NCBI RefSeq assembly: GCF_019399895.1
Contig: NC_091883.1
Coordinates: forward strand, 3,576,377 to 3,640,376
DNA from: Cardiocondyla obscurior
Lineage: Eukaryota; Arthropoda; Insecta; Hymenoptera; Formicidae
DNA: 64,000 nt
Direction: 5' to 3'
Below, one piece after another: positions 43,201 through 54,172 of the stretch. Within the stretch, counting starts at the first letter, position 1, and each line of letters opens with the position of its first letter. The notes under the pieces were generated by a model. That model was not told where the DNA came from, searched no databases, and saw only the letters and a list, made by a program, of their open reading frames with translations. The position numbers and the translations under genes are program-made.

Positions 43201-44062
43201 AAAAAGATGACGGCTCGATTTTTCTTCTCCGTTTCTTTGCTTCAACAAAAAAAAAAAAAAAAGAAAAAAAATCACAGAGCTCGATCGTTGAATATACATA
43301 TACATATATATTTCTTTGATGCGTGAGCTTTTTTTTCCTCCACAAATTCACCTCCGATGGCGGAAACGCACAGCGGCAGATGGTATCGTTAGTCGCGGAC
43401 TTACTCCTCCGGAGTTCTTTTTTTTTTTCTTTCTTTTTTCTCTCCTCTCTCCCTATTTAGTTGCGTGCGCGAGGAAGGATAAACGGCAGTAAGCAGGAGG
43501 CGAGCGATTACGTAAAGTGTGGCGGCATTTAGCCCGACTAATTGCGCGAGAACCGCGGCGAAAGGGAGGGCGGCGCGCGCGCTTACGATCGCATGTGACG
43601 ATTCTTTGACACGCGACGCCGACTTGTTAGTAACACACGCGGTTAACATATGTCGCTTTCCGAACAACATCGGCCCTCTCGATTTGTTCCAATCCTTGCG
43701 GACGTGGTAATTTACATTGCGCGCAGCCGGAAAAATTCCAGACAGTCCGTAGACGTTTTTTCTTTTTTTTTTTTTTTTAATTACATGGCACGAGAGTGCG
43801 TTTAAGCGTGCTACGTGCGATCGTAGGAGCGCGGCGAATTAATAGCCTGAAACCTGAAATCGACAAATCGTTACAGCGTGGAATATTTGGCGACATCTCT
43901 CACGTTTCACGTGCACTGTTACCAAGTGCATAAGACTTTGATAATCCAGGCATTTCTACATTTTTTTTTCTTTTTAATTTCAACATATGCGCACATATAT
44001 AATATAAGCCGGTCATTTGTCAGGACAGATTAACTTCGCGAATTAAAAAATTGGAAACTTAC
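40249..44062. other. Non-coding stretch between two exon-like islands
   Basis: No supported gene. If the flanking islands are exons of one minus-strand transcript, this is a 3.8-kb intron. It contains a hairpin at 42,113-42,145, a CA-rich patch near 41,040-41,075 and poly(T)/(A) runs. Confidence 0.4.
42113..42145. other. Stable hairpin
   Basis: GTTCTCCGTTAC (42,113-42,124) pairs with GTAACGGAGGAGAAC (42,131-42,145) across a 6-base loop. That gives 12 pairs with one 3-base bulge. It is an isolated fold in non-coding DNA. Confidence 0.6.
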
Positions 44063-44153
44063 TTTAGATAAAAGACAGAGAGACGAAGAGCGAGCCGTCC
44101 GATGTTTTGGCATTGAAACTTAAAAATTTCAGGCTGAGATTATTCTTCTCACC
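44063..44153 (-). CDS. Weak candidate exon of an unidentified transcript
   Basis: A 91-bp minus-strand island between a CTGTTCCAG acceptor-like site and a strong donor (CTAAA then GTAAGT). From the first base, one frame is open for 29 codons and closes with a stop four bases before the donor, so an internal coding role in that frame fails. Starting instead at the ATG near 44,110 gives 17 open codons up to the donor, as in a first coding exon. It may be part of a non-coding or alternatively spliced transcript together with the island at 40,154-40,248. Evidence is splice signals only. Confidence 0.2.
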
Positions 44154-45344
44154 CTGGAACAGTTTAATAAATAATTATATATATATAAAGAACGTTAAAA
44201 GGACTGTCGAGTGTAATTACTATTGTTAATAACGTAGGCAAATATATTATTACCTGTAGTATATCAATCGGAGGAAATTAAGTAATATCGTTGATGATAT
44301 CGTTTCAGGAAACGCAGCTATGATTGCGCTCGTCCACGGCATGAAAATAACCTATAAATAATCGGACTGACGAAACGCACTCGATTCGGCGGGCAATTCT
44401 CTCGAATGAGTGAATCACCGTGAAAACGGTCGGCCTCCTGTTTGTCTCGATGTCGCAAACAAAACGCCTCTCCATGGATTGAAAATCAAGTGAAATGCCT
44501 TTCAATGGATTCTGCGCCGTGCGTATGCGTACCACGAACCGCGAATATTCGGCCGAACGGATTGAAGTCAGCTGAGGCTGAACCGCGCGCTTTTTGTTTG
44601 TGGTCACTCTCGAAAGAACAAAGAGGCGCCCTTTTCAACGCCAATATAGTATTTTTACTCTCATCGAACGTTCTCTCTTACCTCTCCCAAGGGGAGAAGC
44701 CTCCCCTTTCTCTCCGTCCATCTCTCTTCACGTTTACTTTCATCTCAATCTTTATCTTTATTCTTCTTTATTAAGCATATTAATATTTGCGATTGCTTTA
44801 CCATTTCTGATACAAAACATTTGTTATAAAATAAAAATACTGTTTCGATTAACGTATCTTTTTTTTTTAATTAATTGAACTTTTACTTACCATCGATAGT
44901 ACTGTTGATTAATTAATTTTTAATTGTCCATTTCAATTGCTAAATTGTAAAGAATTTTATTAAATAATGGTTACACTTTTAAATATTTGTTATATATTCA
45001 GTGGATGTCTTTTTTAACTTATGTACAAAACAGAAGAAAATCAAATCGAAAGTGACAGACAAAATAATGTTACTTCTACCTATCTTCAAAAAATACAATA
45101 TATATATTTTTTTTTTTTTTATTAATACATTATTAAATTTATATTCGTATTTAAAAAACCTTTTTTTATATTAAATAGAATGTATACACATATTAAACAT
45201 TAAAAATAATTTCCAGAAAATCTTAAGTTTCCTCTAAATACTATACAGTTGTACATTTTTCGTACAGTTTTCATTTTATGCAAACACATATCTATTGCGT
45301 TACATATCTTTAATACTTATATATTTTACATATTTTGAAAAGTG
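44154..45344. other. AT-rich spacer with the 3' end of the next gene
   Basis: Composition shifts here from CpG-rich to strongly AT-rich (about 44,700). The right part should be the 3' UTR of the minus-strand gene ending at 45,345, with a poly(A) signal at 45,123-45,118. The small open frames in it resemble nothing known. Confidence 0.5.
45118..45123 (-). promoter_or_regulatory. Poly(A) signal AATAAA
   Basis: Minus-strand AATAAA about 220 bases past the stop codon of the 1183-aa gene, followed by a T/A-rich tract. It is the first canonical signal downstream. Confidence 0.5.
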
Positions 45345-48300
45345 TTACAAAATCTCGCTCGAATCAGAAGAATCGTAATAGCATTTCGTTTCAAATAATT
45401 TTCTTGGAGTTGACATGGCACTCTGCACCTTTGTCGGTGAATTGCTGGATTTGTTAAAGATTTTTTCATTTTCCAATGACGTTTTTTTATATGCAGGTCT
45501 CTTAGAAGTACTTGAAACTGTACTTTCTCGCACGAGTCGCGCTTTGCGTGCGTGGTCAAATTTAAGAGAGGAAGAAAGAGTCCGATCTTTTTTCACGTTG
45601 TTGACTTTTCTCTCGATATCATCGTCAGAACTATTACTGGATAACCGTCGATTCCTTTTAGCCTCTTCGTTGATTAACGAATTGGACTTGATTGTTACGC
45701 CATTCATCGGGCTGCTGTTTTCAAGAGAAGAATTCAATGTACTCGAAAAATCATTAACCATTTCTTTTTCAGCTGCGCGATTGCGACATCTTATAGATCT
45801 CTTGCGAACAGAAGAAGTCTTTAACTTTTTATGAGTAGATAAAATGGAATCGCTGCTGCTATCTGAATCCCACAATTTTGTTCTGAATATTATTTCTTTC
45901 TCTGGAGTTTCCGCTGTAACGACTTTTGAAATGGGAACATTTTTGCGATCTATCTTATTTTTCTCTACCGCTTCTTTTGAACCATTTTTACTGTTGTAAT
46001 TTATTTTATTTCTCTTTCTCAAAACCGGAGATATTACTTTACGTTTGATTGGTAAATTGGCAGCTAAATTATCGTCTTTGTCTTCGTCATCTTCACTCGA
46101 GGAAAATATTAAATACCTATTACTTTTGCGATTTTGTTTCTGCCGCGAAGAATTAATTGTCGTCTGCTTGTCGTCAGAAGATTTAATTTCGGAAACCTCG
46201 CTATGTACCGATTCGTCTCTTTGTAGTTCTCTTGTATTCTTTCTTGGCGAACAATTTACAATACTTGAATTTCCATTTCTTGATACATTGTCATCTGTCG
46301 ACACTTTTAATTTTTTTCTATGTTTTATCGATTGAAAAAAATCATCTTCGTCCGATGTCAAAACTGAAGCAAAATAATTATTACCTTGACTTGTTTTATC
46401 GTTGCAATTTTTATGTTGAGATGTAGCATCCTTAGTAGAATCCAATCTGCTATTTAAATTCTGACTTGTACTAAAGATTATATTACCAAATGTATCATCA
46501 CTTTTCTTAGATGTAGAACTTCCTAATGAATGGTTGCTACAAATAATAGATTGAACATCCGCTTCGTCATTTTCACAAATCGAAGTTTCGGAAGATCTAG
46601 CGATTTGTGATCTTAGTTTACGATTGGTTTCCAGACTAGTATTCGATGAACTTTTTTTATTAAGTGTAATATCTGTGTTTTTCACAGTGTTAATTTTCTT
46701 TGCAGGTAATTGTTCCAATACAATTTTAACGTTTCTAATTTTGCAGCCATATTTCTTTTCTGCATTATCAAGAAGACGTGCTTTAAGCTTGCCTGATACA
46801 TTATTTTCTTCAACGGCATCATTTTTATTCAAGGCCTGCTTTTCCATCGTTGTACATTGTACATTTATAGTCGACAGTGGCAATCGTTCCAATACAATTT
46901 TAACCTCTCGCATTTTTATATTATTAATCTGATTCTTTTCATATAAATTGGAGTACGTTTCAGATTTATTAAAAGATACATTTGGCGAAATAGCGTTGTC
47001 TTTAATTGAAAGTTGCGATTCCACTACTGTACTAATTGACAATTGTGACATATTTTCCTCAATCCACGATTTGTTATTCTGGCTCTTGTCGGAATCTTTC
47101 AAACGTGATGGTTTTCCTTTTTGTTTTTTTGCATTTGAATAAAAATCACGGTTCAAACGTACATCTAAAAGGCAGTCGCTTGAAGAGGTACTTTGCGAAG
47201 TATTTTCATTACATTCTAAAATAAGAATAGTACTTTGATTGCTATCTACCGTATCTTCTTTCAAATTTACAACCGCGGAAGAATGTGATTTTTCGGATTC
47301 ACTTAAATCCTTGAAACTTTTTACGAAGTTTTCTTGCTTTTCCTGGATATTTTTGCCAAGTTTGAGCTTATCTGATAAGGAAGGCGAATCTATTCGCTGT
47401 AAAACTACCTTTGGCTTTTCATTGACAACCTCTAAGCTTCGTTTGCTTTTTTCACTATTTTCAGAAATATTCCCGTCATCGCGTTTCGAATGACATGACA
47501 CGTCGTTCTGATGTGTGTCCAAATTTTTATTAATATCCAATGATTTATCGAAGTCGTCAATGATATTGACCTTATCTTGAATTTCCTTGTTATTTTCACT
47601 TTCGTCAATGTCCGATATATTTTTTTTAGAGAGGTAACGAGATTTTCCTTTCTTGAATTTTCTATTCGGTTTGTCGGAACGTTTACATTTGTCATTTAAA
47701 AATGCTGTTTCTTTAACAATATCATCGAAATCTAAAGCGGGATGTAAAATTTTTTTTGCTTTAGATAATCTATCTGCTGTACCGTGTGTTTCAGTTTGTA
47801 TCAGATCAACAGGAGAATATCGCCCTGAATATAATTTTTTACGATGAAGAGTTGACAGATTCATATTTTTTACAGCTTTCTTATCTAGGGTGGCTTCTGA
47901 GATGTGTCTTTCCTGTTGAGTATCCATTTCTAGCACTTTATCTTGATTAGAAACATTATCATTCTTATTATTTCTGACGAAATTTTTTGACGTTTTATTG
48001 AAATGTTTAAAAATGGATTCAATGTCTAAGGTTTGGGTATTTATAGCTGTAGGATACAAATCAGACTTCTTTATTTCGTTTTTCTTTATACTAAATATTT
48101 TCTGCGAACGAGTATCAGATTGTATTTCATTTGTAGGTATTGCCATACGTTTTGATCTTGACGTTGAATTATTTTTGCTCGCGACATCCGTCACATCAAT
48201 ATTAATACTGTCATTATCATCATATATCTCTTGATCAACTTTTGCAGCTTTAATTTGGTCGGTTCCATCATGTGCATCTATATTGGAAGACTCTCCTGTA

Positions 48301-49101
48301 CATTTAGCACCTTCTATAATAGCTATAGTATCTGCTTTCTTTGTAATATTTGCATTTGATAAAATGTAAGCTGCAGTATCCACAGAACTACAGGATGACT
48401 CATTTTTGCATTTTTGGTCATCAGTTGTACTCACTACATTTATTACATCTTCTACATTTATTCTGGGTGGAGATACAACTATTTCTTTTTCACTTAATGA
48501 TGATCCACTTTCAGATGATACATTATCATCTGAAAGCACCTTGTAAGGTGGATTACCAGTATCTATCCAATACTGTACTAAGGCTGGTGATTTCCTCATA
48601 GGTACTCTCTGTTCACTGTCATGTTCTTCATTAATAATCATTTCATCTTCATCTTCCTCTTCCTCTTCTGTTTCAGGTTCAAGAGTTTCAACATTTAACT
48701 CAAATTCATCAGACATCTAAAAATAAAGTATTAATAATTTTGCAACTGACAAAATAGCAAGTATTTTAGTAACAAGAAACAAAAGTTTTCAAATATGATA
48801 AAGATACAGAGGGAAATGATAACAGCATTCAATTAAAAAAAGAGCAAGTACCTCTTTAGAATATCTATCAAAAAATTTATCCCAAGTCTTCTCACGAACT
48901 TCCAAAACTTTTTTCGGTATCATAAAATTAAGAATAGTGTCTTTTGTTCCTGAAATCCTGCATAGAGTTAACGATATATATTAACGATTATAAAAGATTG
49001 CATTAAATAAGATGTATATTAATTTACCTTTCAGCACTTTGTAAATAAGACTTTGAGAGAAAACCATTATGAATATCCTGATCCACTATGCAATCTTCCA
49101 T
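45345..49101 (-). CDS. Uncharacterised Ser-rich, acidic nuclear-type protein (1183 aa)
   Basis: Three exons: 49,101-49,028, 48,957-48,852 and 48,716-45,345. All junctions are GT-AG and in phase, giving 1183 aa. The ATG at 49,101 adds 60 residues before the Met at 48,716, which is also the first codon of the last exon. The protein has an acidic run (about residues 74-86), then long Ser/Asn/Lys/Asp-rich, low-complexity sequence with many KR clusters, as in disordered nuclear proteins. A V-K-I-V-L-E-x-L-P motif occurs twice (46,868-46,915 and 46,690-46,737) with a weaker third copy (47,375-47,419). Near 46,074-46,120, a YLIF stretch followed by SSSEDDED matches a phospho-regulated SUMO-interacting motif. 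Further SSDDD-type patches look like CK2 sites. I see no enzyme domain and do not recognise the family. A chromatin or DNA-repair scaffold is possible, but that is a guess from composition. Confidence 0.85.
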
Positions 49102-49676
49102 GTGTTATTTCTCTTTTATTTTACTGCATTAATAATGTAAATAATATAGTATGATAGTTGTACAGTTTCTAAACAAACAAAATTGCAGTACTGCGAATAA
49201 CACTTGACGTATCAATAACACATGAAAACCACGAAATATAAGTGAACATAAAAGAGTGGAAGTCAATGCACTATTCCGTAACGAGCGCCAAGGCTGCCAA
49301 CCTCGGTGCCACCAATTAGGTTTAGTAATGGCTACAGCTAGATTAACCAATCACAATTATTTTCCAAAAAATAAAATATGACCGGTTTCCGTACATGCTT
49401 TCGTGCAAGATGACAGCAAGATACAGATAATCGTATCAGTCGATTCAACCGTCTGTAACCGCACGAGTAAAACGCAATAAATTAATGTAAGAAAAAAAGG
49501 TAATTTTTAATTTTATTTTAACTAAATCTTGACTAACCTAAACAATCAGGAAAGACGAAAAAAAATTCATGTTAATTTAGGAGAAACATTAAAACAAAAG
49601 GGACCCATCACTTATCCTCAAATTTATTTTATAAAGGATAGTAGATTTATAAACAGGTTGCATATATGTACTACAT
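49102..49676. promoter_or_regulatory. Spacer with likely promoter of the 1183-aa gene and RpL23 3' UTR
   Basis: This 575-bp gap separates the RpL23 stop codon from the start of the downstream minus-strand gene. The part near RpL23 holds its poly(A) signal. The part near 49,300-49,360 has CCAAT-like sequences on both strands and is GC-richer than the rest. That fits a promoter, but I see no TATA box placed with confidence. Confidence 0.45.
49623..49628 (-). promoter_or_regulatory. RpL23 poly(A) signal AATAAA
   Basis: Minus-strand AATAAA 49 bases past the RpL23 stop codon, a usual distance for a ribosomal protein mRNA with a short 3' UTR. Confidence 0.65.
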
Positions 49677-50908
49677 CTACGCGATGCTGCTAGCGTTAGA
49701 TGCAATTCTTGGCCACAAATCTGCACATTCTTTTGCGACAGGTCCTGTAATAGCCGATCCTTTCATCTCTCCTTTGTTATTGACAATTACACCAGCATTG
49801 TCTTCAAAATATATGAAAGTACCATCCTTCCTACGAAACGGTTTCCGTTGCCGAATAACCACAGCAGGCATCACTACAATATTAATACATGTACATATAT
49901 TTGAAGCCCTAGGAAAAAAGTAATGTATTTTATTTGCTTAACAGAAAAAAGTAAGCAACATGCAAAACATTTAAATGTTCTTTAAACCAATTGATTTACA
50001 TAAGATTAAAATTTAATCACATTAAAGTCTCTTTAAAAATTTAATTTAAATTTTAAAAATTAAATTTAATTAAATCACATTAAAGTCTCTAAAAATTTAA
50101 TAATTCACTTTTTTCCAAAAAAACAATTAATACATCGAGTAAAAGCAAAGAAAGATTTAAAAAATAATTAATTTACCCTTTTTCCTAAGTTCAGGCTTTC
50201 CTTTTTTCACAGTGGCAACAATCATATCTCCTGATCCTGCTGCTGGCAGACGATTTAACCTGCCTTTAATTCCCTGTACTGCAATGACATACAGATTCTT
50301 GGCACCTGAAAAAAAAGTACTTGTTAGAAAAATATATTACCAATAAGAAGAAAAGAGAAAAAGATCTATCTGCATTAATCACATCTCATTACTTTTTATT
50401 GAACTGTTTTCCTACTGTAAAGTCTTGTTAGGTATCTGTTAGATAATAACGTTAATTATTAATATTATTTTTACTCTGATGTGCTGGCCGAATAATAAAA
50501 ACGACAGATTGAAAAGTATATGTATAAACATATAAACAGTCAACCATGTGCCTCAGCAAGTCACAGGCAATTTTGGGGTTAGATATCACACATTCTGAAG
50601 GCTTCCTTTTTCTTAAACTCACCGGTGTTATCAGCGCAATTGATGACCGCGCCGACCGGTAAACCCAAGGATATCCTGAACTTGGCTCCAGCCGATCCAC
50701 CACGTCCTTAGGAAATAATAAGTAACATATTTTAATAGCGGCATTGAAAAAAATCGTCCACTTCTCTCGTGTAACAAAATGTCCCGTTTTATTGCGTGCC
50801 CGAAATATAACTCGTCGTTTCGTCCTTTCACCTGGGCACGATACGTCGTCCCAACATTGATGTTCCCGGATCTCGATATTCAGCAACGAACTTACCTCTC
50901 TTCGACAT
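49677..50908 (-). CDS. RpL23: 60S ribosomal protein L23 (uL14)
   Basis: This is a component of the large ribosomal subunit, acting in cytoplasmic translation. The universal L14 family sits at the interface between subunits. Four exons: 50,908-50,896, 50,706-50,623, 50,305-50,177 and 49,873-49,677. All are GT-AG and in phase, giving 140 aa, the same length as the animal protein. The first exon codes only for MSKRG, as in other animals. I recognise the family by [20 protein letters not shown], by [13 protein letters not shown] and by the C-terminal [20 protein letters not shown] type sequence (read as [13 protein letters not shown] then [14 protein letters not shown]). A pyrimidine-rich tract (50,930-50,921) shortly before the ATG is like the 5' TOP element of ribosomal protein mRNAs, suggesting growth-dependent translation. 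It is divergent from CLPTM1. Confidence 0.97.
50012..50102. repeat. Direct repeat in RpL23 intron 3
   Basis: A roughly 30-base sequence containing TCACATTAAAGTCTCT occurs at 50,012-50,045 and again at 50,070-50,102, 58 bases apart and separated by A/T-only DNA. It looks like a recent small tandem duplication within the intron. Confidence 0.7.
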
Positions 50909-51105
50909 CTTGGCTCGTTTAAAAGAAAGACCCGAGCGGGTCGAGCAAGCGTGATCCTCCTCAACGTAAAATGGAAGGTGACCAGTGCTGCCAAAAGTGC
51001 CGAGAAATGTTTCACACCCAACGCGTTCCGAACCTCGCCGAAGATCTCTACAGTATGTGCTCGCTCCGACAGAGGACCTCTCACATTCAGATTCGATCCT
51101 TTGCG

Positions 51106-51168
51106 CAGAGAGCCCAACTCGGAATCGTGGCTTCCACGCGACACATGCAGAGGCTCGTCCGTGTGAAG
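51106..51168 (+). repeat. Left terminal inverted repeat of the MITE
   Basis: A 63-base arm, reverse-complementary to 51,364-51,426 except at one position (T versus C, 23 bases in). Flanked outside by CCTTTGCG. Confidence 0.9.
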
Positions 51169-51363
51169 AATATAAATTAAAATTATTACAAAATCTTTTT
51201 ATTTTACTGTTAAATTTAAACGTTATTCGCAATTGATCTCTTCGACTAGATGAAGTTGTCGAGAAGCAGATATGCGATAACTGCCGGTGACGCCGCGAAA
51301 GAGTAGGACAGACGGTGTATAGCTCTGGCCTTTTCTTGTATCCGACGGCAGTCGAAGCGCTGG

Positions 51364-51426
51364 CTTCACACGGACGAGCCTCTGCATGTGTCGCGTGGAA
51401 GCCGCGATTCCGAGTTGGGCTCTCTG
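51364..51426 (-). repeat. Right terminal inverted repeat of the MITE
   Basis: A 63-base arm matching the left arm in inverted orientation. Its outer end lies 36 bases upstream of the CLPTM1 ATG, so CLPTM1 transcription must start inside the transposon or in the short gap after it, unless an upstream untranslated exon is used. Confidence 0.9.
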
Positions 51427-51462
51427 CCTTTGCGTTAGCTCACGGGATCCGATCGAAAAAAG

Positions 51463-54108
51463 ATGGTGGTTATCGAGAACGATTGTCGTGACAACGCGGA
51501 AGTAGATGTCACAGAAAATATGGATAACAATCAGCCCAACGGTGAACTGGTTTCGAGAACTGAACAAAATAACGATGAGACGGACGTGCGTTAATTTGCA
51601 TCATTATCATTACGTTTATCTGTGTTCTCGCGATTGCACAGCAAGGCATTCTCGACGACTGAGTTTACATCAGTCTCTTCGATGCTCGTTTTTGCCAATT
51701 TAGATTTTTATTTTAATTCACGGTTTAATTAATTTTTTATCTTTTGCCAATTCGTAGAACGTAGAAAGGATAACAAGTAAATTGAACAGAGATTTAATGT
51801 AATTTAACTGGTGAAAATAGGTATAAGTTGTGCATTAAGTTTTTTTTTTTCGTTTTTTTTTTTTAATGAAAAATGACATTAATATGGCACACTTTGATTA
51901 CTACCGTTAATGTTAAAATATAATTGTAACTTTTCATAATTACATTATGCCAGTGTGCCAAAATGATGTCATGACATTGATTGTCACTTTTTTTTTTTTA
52001 CAGGGAACTGTGGAGAATAATGAACAAAGGCAAAAACCGCAGTCACGTTTAGAATCATTTTTTGCCATAACAAAATCGTTGATCATACGGGCTCTTATCA
52101 TTTATTTTATTACTAGTCTTTTTAGACGTTATGATAATCACAAGTCTCCCAGTAGTGTTGGTGATACACGCTTACAAGCTGTAAATATATTTTCCAATGG
52201 AACAATACTTGATCTTAGTGTTTATCTGTCAGAGTCTGAGAACTTTAAAAAATTTGATGATCCACAATCTTTGATTTGGTTTGAAGAAGGCCTGGTTTAT
52301 GGAGATTGGTATGGTGGGCCTGATCATGATGGATCTAGAATTTTAAAGCATACATTTGTCCCTTCTGAGCGGTTAAAACAAAATGGTTCAATTTATCTTC
52401 ATGTATATATAACGAAAAATGGAAAATCGCCAAACCCCAAAGCTGGCAAAGGCATTTATGCTGGTGAATATATGGCTTACTCTAAAAAAATGTTAAATAA
52501 ATTTAAAAAAATTAAATATCAGAAGAAACATAATTTATTAACCGGTGAAACTACAGCCAGTAAAGAGGAACTGGAGGTGTGTATATTTTACTTTCAAAAT
52601 TAGCAAGTTCTATATTCATATATTTTAAATGTGTACTTTTGCAGAAAGCAGAATTAATGGATAGAGAATATGTATCCCATTGGCATCCTAATTTAACCAT
52701 TAATTTAGTATTTGATGAAACAAATTGGGTGTATGGTCAAGTGCCCCAACCATTAGATGAATGTAAGTTTAATTATATTTGCATTATGTGCATACATATG
52801 TTGTATTAAAAATATTCTGTATTACTTTTCTCTTAGATATACATTTCTTACCCGGTGGAAATTCTTACGAGCCAATACTATTTATGAATGATTTTTGGAA
52901 TATGCAGAGAGATTATCAACCATTAAATAATACTGTAAAAGAATTGGAGCTCAGATTAACTTACCAGCCGCTTTCGTTGTTTAAATGGCAGATATATGCA
53001 GCTCAGACTATTAGAAATAAATGGACATCGTCGTTTATGGGTTTGTTACATTAAAAAAAATTTCGTCGCGTAAATATATGTATGCATAATTAATAAATTT
53101 TTATCCGTTATTATTTATTTAGGAGAGACATCGGATTATGATGATAACGATCAAGATACTCTAAAGGAAACCTTACTTGAAACAAATCCATATCTATTAG
53201 GATTGACTATAATTGTATCGATCTTACATAGTGTGTTTGAATTTTTAGCATTTAAAAATGGTAAGTTTCGAAAAAAAAGAATTAAATAAAAGCTTTCTAT
53301 GCATCAGCATGAATTGAAATATTACTTGTATTTTTCAGATATCCAATTCTGGAATAACCGAAAATCTTTGGAAGGATTGTCAGTACGTTCTGTATTTTTC
53401 AATGTATTCCAATCTGTCGTCGTTCTCCTTTATGTTTTGGACAACGATACAAATACAGTTGTGCGCATTAGTTGCGCGATAGGTTTATGCATTGAAGTGT
53501 GGAAAATTAACAAAGTTACAGATATTAACATTAACAGAGAAGTAAGAATACTTGGAATTTTTCCGAAGATATCGTTTCAAGACAAGGGTTCATACGTGGA
53601 GTCTTCTACGAAGGCGTATGATAGGATCGCTTTCAAATATCTTTCGTGGGCGCTATACCCTCTGCTGGGAGGATACGCGATTTATTCTTTAATGTACTTG
53701 GAGCATAAAGGATGGTATTCCTGGGTTCTTAATATGTTGTATGGATTCTTATTAACTTTTGGATTTATCATGATGACGCCGCAATTATTTATTAATTACA
53801 AATTGAAGAGTGTGGCGCACCTTCCATGGCGTATGCTGTCGTATAAATTCCTGAACACATTCATCGATGATATATTTGCATTTGTGATAAAGATGCCGAC
53901 GCTGTACAGGCTCGGGTGTTTCCGCGACGATATTGTTTTCTTTATATTTTTGTACCAAAGATGGATTTATAAAACCGATCATACCCGAGTAAACGAATTT
54001 GGATTCTCCGGGGAGATGGAGGCACAGCTTGTAGAAAGTAAAAAAGAGACACCTGCTATTAGTAAAGACCAGCTGGAAAAGGACGGGTCAGCGAAAAAAA
54101 ATGAATAA
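51463..54108 (+). CDS. CLPTM1: CLPTM1 family transmembrane protein (641 aa)
   Basis: Homologue of cleft lip and palate transmembrane protein 1, a multi-pass membrane protein. In vertebrates it is linked to ER retention and trafficking of GABA-A receptors; the role here is inferred. Six exons: 51,463-51,585, 52,004-52,576, 52,645-52,762, 52,837-53,040, 53,123-53,260 and 53,339-54,108. All are GT-AG and in phase, giving 641 aa against about 669 in human. The ATG at 51,463 has a good context (AAAAAG then ATGG), and exon 1 joins the acceptor before GTVENNEQ in frame. An N-terminal hydrophobic helix lies at about residues 62-81, followed by the large conserved luminal domain (NSYEPILFMNDFW near 52,860). 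Several C-terminal membrane helices begin at LLGLTIIVSILHSVFEFLAF. Conserved family stretches include SLEGLSVRSVFFNVFQSVVV, and FIDDIFAFVIKMPTLYRLGC followed by RDDIVFFIFLYQRWIY. Confidence 0.95.
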
Positions 54109-54166
54109 TACTTGATGTGTATAGATTTTAGCATCAAGTATGTTGTATCTTAGGTTGTCCCGAATT

Positions 54167-54172
54167 AATAAA
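54167..54172 (+). promoter_or_regulatory. CLPTM1 poly(A) signal AATAAA
   Basis: Canonical signal 58 bases after the CLPTM1 stop codon. Confidence 0.65.

Larger units (their letters stand above)
51106..51426. mobile_element. Complete non-autonomous hAT-type MITE (321 bp)
   Basis: The element starts CAGAGAGCCC and ends GGGCTCTCTG. Its 63-bp terminal inverted repeats (51,106-51,168 and 51,364-51,426) differ at a single position. Immediately outside both ends is the same 8-bp sequence CCTTTGCG (51,098-51,105 and 51,427-51,434) in direct orientation, a perfect target-site duplication. An 8-bp duplication with termini starting CAG-A/G-G is the hallmark of the hAT superfamily. The 195-bp interior carries no transposase, so the copy is non-autonomous. 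The near-identical arms suggest a fairly young insertion or conserved pairing. It sits in the RpL23/CLPTM1 promoter. The family name is inferred from termini only. Confidence 0.85.
50909..51462. promoter_or_regulatory. Shared divergent promoter region of RpL23 and CLPTM1
   Basis: The start codons of RpL23 (minus) and CLPTM1 (plus) face away from each other across 554 bp, so both promoters must lie here or in the untranslated exons. The RpL23 side (50,921-51,097) is GC-rich with a TOP-like pyrimidine tract. The CLPTM1 side is occupied by a transposon up to 36 bases before its ATG. No TATA box is evident, as is usual for housekeeping genes. Confidence 0.6.

Noticed and set aside
50306..50895. 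Possible snoRNAs in RpL23 introns 1 and 2
   Set aside because: Ribosomal protein introns often host snoRNAs, but I could not find a convincing box C/D or H/ACA arrangement.
50971..51236. Open frames across the RpL23/CLPTM1 gap that share a QRAQLGI-x-ASTRHMQRL peptide on opposite strands
   Set aside because: The shared peptide is simply the two inverted arms of the MITE read in each direction, not a gene family.
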